Below the pieces are notes generated by a model. The model had not been told where the DNA came from. It did not search any database and was given only the letters and a program-made list of their open reading frames with translations. Shown piece by piece: positions 61,719 through 64,000 of a stretch of 64,000 nt of DNA. This DNA is from VRUE01 sp963822295. GTDB lineage: Bacteria > Actinomycetota > Thermoleophilia > Solirubrobacterales > 70-9. Location: NCBI GenBank assembly GCA_963822295.1, contig CAWGHD010000002.1, forward strand, positions 806,001 to 870,000, given 5' to 3'. Every line of letters starts with the position of its first letter. The first letter of the stretch is position 1. The position numbers and the translations under genes are program-made.

Positions 61719-62585
61719 ATGCCGCAACGCCACAAGGAAGCCCCGCCCGAGGAGGAACTGTACGCCCCGGTCGAGTGGGCGTCCGCCGCCGAGTACGACG
61801 ACATCCGCTACGAGAAGGCGGACGGGATCGCGAAGATCACGATCGACCGGCCCGACGTGCTCAACGCCTTCCGGCCGCAGACCCTGGTCGAGGTCTCCGC
61901 GGCGATGGAGCTGGCTCGCGAGGACACCGAGGTCGGCGTGGTCGTCCTCACCGGCGAGGGCGAGAGGGCGTTCTGCTCGGGCGGCGACCAGAGGGTTCGC
62001 GGCGACACCGGCTACGTCTCCGAGGGCGCCTCGCTGGGCCGCTTCCACGTCACCGACCTCCAGGTGCAGATGCGGCGCCTGCCCAAGCCGGTGGTGGCGA
62101 TGGTCGCGGGCTATGCGATCGGCGGCGGCCACGTCCTCCACCTCTGCTGCGACCTGACGATCGCCGCCGACAACGCCGTCTTCGGCCAGACCGGGCCGCG
62201 GGTCGGCTCCTGGGACGGCGGCTTCGGCGCCTCGCTCCTGCGCGACCTGGTCGGCACCAAGAGGGCGAAGGAGCTCTGGCTGCTCTGCCGCCAGTACGAC
62301 GCCGAGGAGGCCCGCGAGATGGGCCTCGTCAACACCGTCGTCCCCCTCGACCGCCTCGAGCCCGAGACGGTCGCCTGGTGCCGGGAGATGCTCGCCCTCT
62401 CCCCCTTCGCCCTGCGACTGGTCAAGTCCAGCTTCCACGCCCACGAGGACGGCTACGCCGGGATCCAGCAGCTGGCCCACGACACCAACCTCCTCTTCTA
62501 CGGCAGCGATGAGGCGGCCGAGGGCCGCGAGTCGTTCAAGGAGAAGCGGCCCCCAGACTTCTCCAAGTTCCCGAGAAGGCCATGA
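61719..62585 (+). CDS. menB: 1,4-dihydroxy-2-naphthoyl-CoA synthase
   Basis: Ring-closing step of menaquinone synthesis, crotonase fold. 288 residues from the ATG at 61719. Diagnostic segments CSGGDQRVRGDTGYV, AMVAGYAIGGGHVLHLCCDL, GQTGPRVGSWDGGFGASLLR and RLVKSSFHAHEDGYAGIQQL. TATCGT lies exactly 7 bases before the ATG (61706-61711), so leaderless. First of menB-menA-menC. Confidence 0.97.
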   Translation: MPQRHKEAPPEEELYAPVEWASAAEYDDIRYEKADGIAKITIDRPDVLNAFRPQTLVEVSAAMELAREDTEVGVVVLTGEGERAFCSGGDQRVRGDTGYVSEGASLGRFHVTDLQVQMRRLPKPVVAMVAGYAIGGGHVLHLCCDLTIAADNAVFGQTGPRVGSWDGGFGASLLRDLVGTKRAKELWLLCRQYDAEEAREMGLVNTVVPLDRLEPETVAWCREMLALSPFALRLVKSSFHAHEDGYAGIQQLAHDTNLLFYGSDEAAEGRESFKEKRPPDFSKFPRRP

Positions 62586-63463
62586 GGATTTGGGTTATGG
62601 CCGCGAGGCCGAGGACGCTGCCGGCGGCGATTGCGCCGGTGCTCGTCGGCACGGCGGCCGCGGTCCACTGGGCCGGGGAGCTGCCGCGGCCCTGGGCCTT
62701 CGTCGCGGCGCTGGTCGGGTCGATCTTCATCCAGATCGGCACCAACCTCGCCAACGACTACTCCGACGCCAAGCGCGGCGCGGACTCCGCCGACCGGCTC
62801 GGACCGGTGCGGGTCACCTCCGCCGGCCTGGTCACGCCGCAGCGGGTCCTCAACGCGACCTGGGTCGCCTTCGGCGTGGCGGTCGCCTGCGGCATCTACC
62901 TGACCACCGTCGCCGGCTTCCTGATCCTCGCGATCGGCATCGTCTCGATCGCCGCCGGCGTGCTTTACACGGGCGGCCCGCGGCCCTACGGCTACGAGGG
63001 GCTCGGCGAGGTCTTCGTCTTCCTCTTCTTCGGCCTGGTCGCCGTCAACGGCTCCTACTACGTCCAGGTCGAGGAGCTCGACGCCCTGCCCCTGGGGCTC
63101 TCGATCGCGGTCGGGTTCCTGGCGACGGCGATCCTCGTCGTCAACAACGTCCGCGACATGGAGACCGACCGGCGGGCGGGCAAGATGACGCTGGCGGTGC
63201 GGATCGGGCGCCACAACGCGATCGTGCTTTTCCGGGCCCTGGTGCTCGGCGCCTTCGTCGTGCTGCCCGTAACCCTGGTTGCGGCCGGCGCGAGCGCGCT
63301 GCCGCTGATTGGCCTGCTCGCCCTGCCGCTGGCGATCGGCCCGATGCGGACGATCACGAACAGGACCGACGGGCCGGCCCTGAACGGCGCCCTCGCCGCG
63401 ACCGGGGCCCTGCTCGGCGCCTACAGCCTGCTGGTCGCCGCGGGGCTGGTGCTGGCGAGCTGA
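62582..63463 (+). CDS. menA: 1,4-dihydroxy-2-naphthoate polyprenyltransferase
   Basis: Attaches the isoprenoid tail in menaquinone synthesis. 293 residues with about eight membrane segments. UbiA-family Asp motifs: NLANDYSDAKRGADSADR (first) and NNVRDMETDRRAGKMTLAVR (second). ATG overlaps the menB stop by ATGA. Normal length. Confidence 0.96.
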   Translation: MRIWVMAARPRTLPAAIAPVLVGTAAAVHWAGELPRPWAFVAALVGSIFIQIGTNLANDYSDAKRGADSADRLGPVRVTSAGLVTPQRVLNATWVAFGVAVACGIYLTTVAGFLILAIGIVSIAAGVLYTGGPRPYGYEGLGEVFVFLFFGLVAVNGSYYVQVEELDALPLGLSIAVGFLATAILVVNNVRDMETDRRAGKMTLAVRIGRHNAIVLFRALVLGAFVVLPVTLVAAGASALPLIGLLALPLAIGPMRTITNRTDGPALNGALAATGALLGAYSLLVAAGLVLAS

Positions 63464-63488
63464 CCCGCCGCGCTGTAAGGCTGTGGCG

Positions 63489-64000
63489 ATGCGTCTAGCC
63501 TCGGCAGAGGTCGTTCCCTACGCGCTGCCCTTCCGCGAGCCCTACGTGACCGCGCGCGGGCAGATCGAGCGCCGCGAGATGGCTCTCCTGCGGCTGCGGT
63601 CCGACGAAGGCGGGAGCGGGTTGGGCGAAGCGGTTCCGCTCAGCATGCGCGGCGGGGCGACGCTCGAGTCGGTCGTCGAGGAGCTGGGGGGCCTGATCCG
63701 GGGCTCGGTGCTCGCCGCGGCCGTCGAGGCGGGGAACGTGGGCGACGCGGCCCGGCTGCCGCCCGCGCTCGAGCTTTCCGCTCCGGCTCGATGCGCCGCC
63801 CTGACCGCTCTCCTCGACCTCGGCGAGCGTGCCGTGGGAGCCGGCTCGCCTCCCGACCCCGTCCCGTGCAACGCGACCCTGGTCTCCGGCGAGCCGGAGC
63901 GCGTGGCCGAGGACGCGCTGCGCTGGCGGGGCGAGGGCTATGGAGCCTTCAAGCTCAAGCTCGGCGCGGGCAGGGACGCCGAGCAGGTGGAGGCGGTGCG
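63489..64000 (+). CDS. menC: o-Succinylbenzoate synthase, partial (3' end outside window)
   Basis: Enolase-superfamily dehydratase making o-succinylbenzoate. 170 codons are visible from the ATG at 63489 (MRLASAEVVPYALPFREPYV). The N-terminal capping domain is complete and the barrel begins; the catalytic KxK is at the edge in FKLKLGAGRD. The men context supports MenC over other enolase-family enzymes. The remaining barrel with the metal ligands is outside. Confidence 0.88.
   Translation, partial: MRLASAEVVPYALPFREPYVTARGQIERREMALLRLRSDEGGSGLGEAVPLSMRGGATLESVVEELGGLIRGSVLAAAVEAGNVGDAARLPPALELSAPARCAALTALLDLGERAVGAGSPPDPVPCNATLVSGEPERVAEDALRWRGEGYGAFKLKLGAGRDAEQVEAV

Overview
The window is high-GC, densely packed bacterial DNA from an actinobacterium, most likely class Thermoleophilia (order Solirubrobacterales or a close relative). 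The evidence is the rpsB-tsf-pyrH-frr-uppS-cdsA-dxr-rseP and pgeF-yggS-sepF-proC-yggT-lspA gene orders, the rRNA sequences, mycobacterial-type SerC, MurA with Asp in place of the usual catalytic Cys, and lineage-typical secreted proteins. Those secreted proteins are two with an NSVG..QLKKNAV repeat and two with Ig-like F.CKLD....C repeats. The class assignment is inference from pattern recognition, not a database match. Adjacent genes commonly share ATGA, GTGA or TGATG overlaps. Many first genes lack a ribosome binding site and start 6-7 bases after a TANNNT box, which suggests leaderless mRNAs.

Layout. 1-4245 (minus): proS (cut by the edge), an acyl-CoA ligase and ispG. 4319-7005 (plus): two tandem secreted proteins. 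7002-19278 (minus): isoprenoid, envelope and translation genes (rseP to rpsB), a division and lipoprotein block (RluA-like, lspA, yggT, proC, sepF, yggS, pgeF) and a CCA/poly(A)-polymerase-like gene. 19308-25828 (minus): the histidine genes hisZ, hisG, hisD, hisB, hisH, hisA and hisF, with one secreted-protein gene inserted, preceded by murA. 27191-30028: two alpha/beta hydrolases and an acetyltransferase. 30071-35328 (minus): one 16S-23S-5S rRNA operon without spacer tRNAs. 35329-38777: tyrS and a class A penicillin-binding protein. 38810-51740: branched-chain and arginine genes (ilvE, cimA, an aminotransferase, argH, mpg; leuA, an XRE regulator, leuC, leuD, a methyltransferase, leuB). 51784-56017: secreted calcium-repeat proteins, an MFS exporter and a quinone oxidoreductase. 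56063-64000: serA, serC, a cupin, ilvC and the menaquinone genes menE, menB, menA and menC.

How the genes work together. CimA makes citramalate and LeuA makes 2-isopropylmalate; LeuC, LeuD and LeuB can process both, and IlvC and IlvE serve all three branched-chain amino acids. leuA is preceded by a 19-residue leucine-rich leader peptide whose Leu codons can pair with the leuA ribosome binding site. HisG is the short form that needs HisZ, and both are present.

Most notable signals. (1) A 92-base element in two copies (after hisB and after the PBP gene), with identical flanks and three compensated base-pair changes in an 11-bp helix, so a candidate undescribed structured RNA or mobile hairpin. 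(2) A family of three 45-base intergenic dyads. (3) The leuA leader. (4) Hairpins filling the uppS-cdsA and ilvE-cimA junctions. Four otherwise well-conserved genes (lspA, cimA, a DegT-family aminotransferase, leuB) carry 1-base frameshifts, which look more like assembly indels than true decay. No CRISPR array, tRNA gene, transposase or prophage was seen. The only stretch near 300 bases without a gene is the rRNA leader at 35037-35328.
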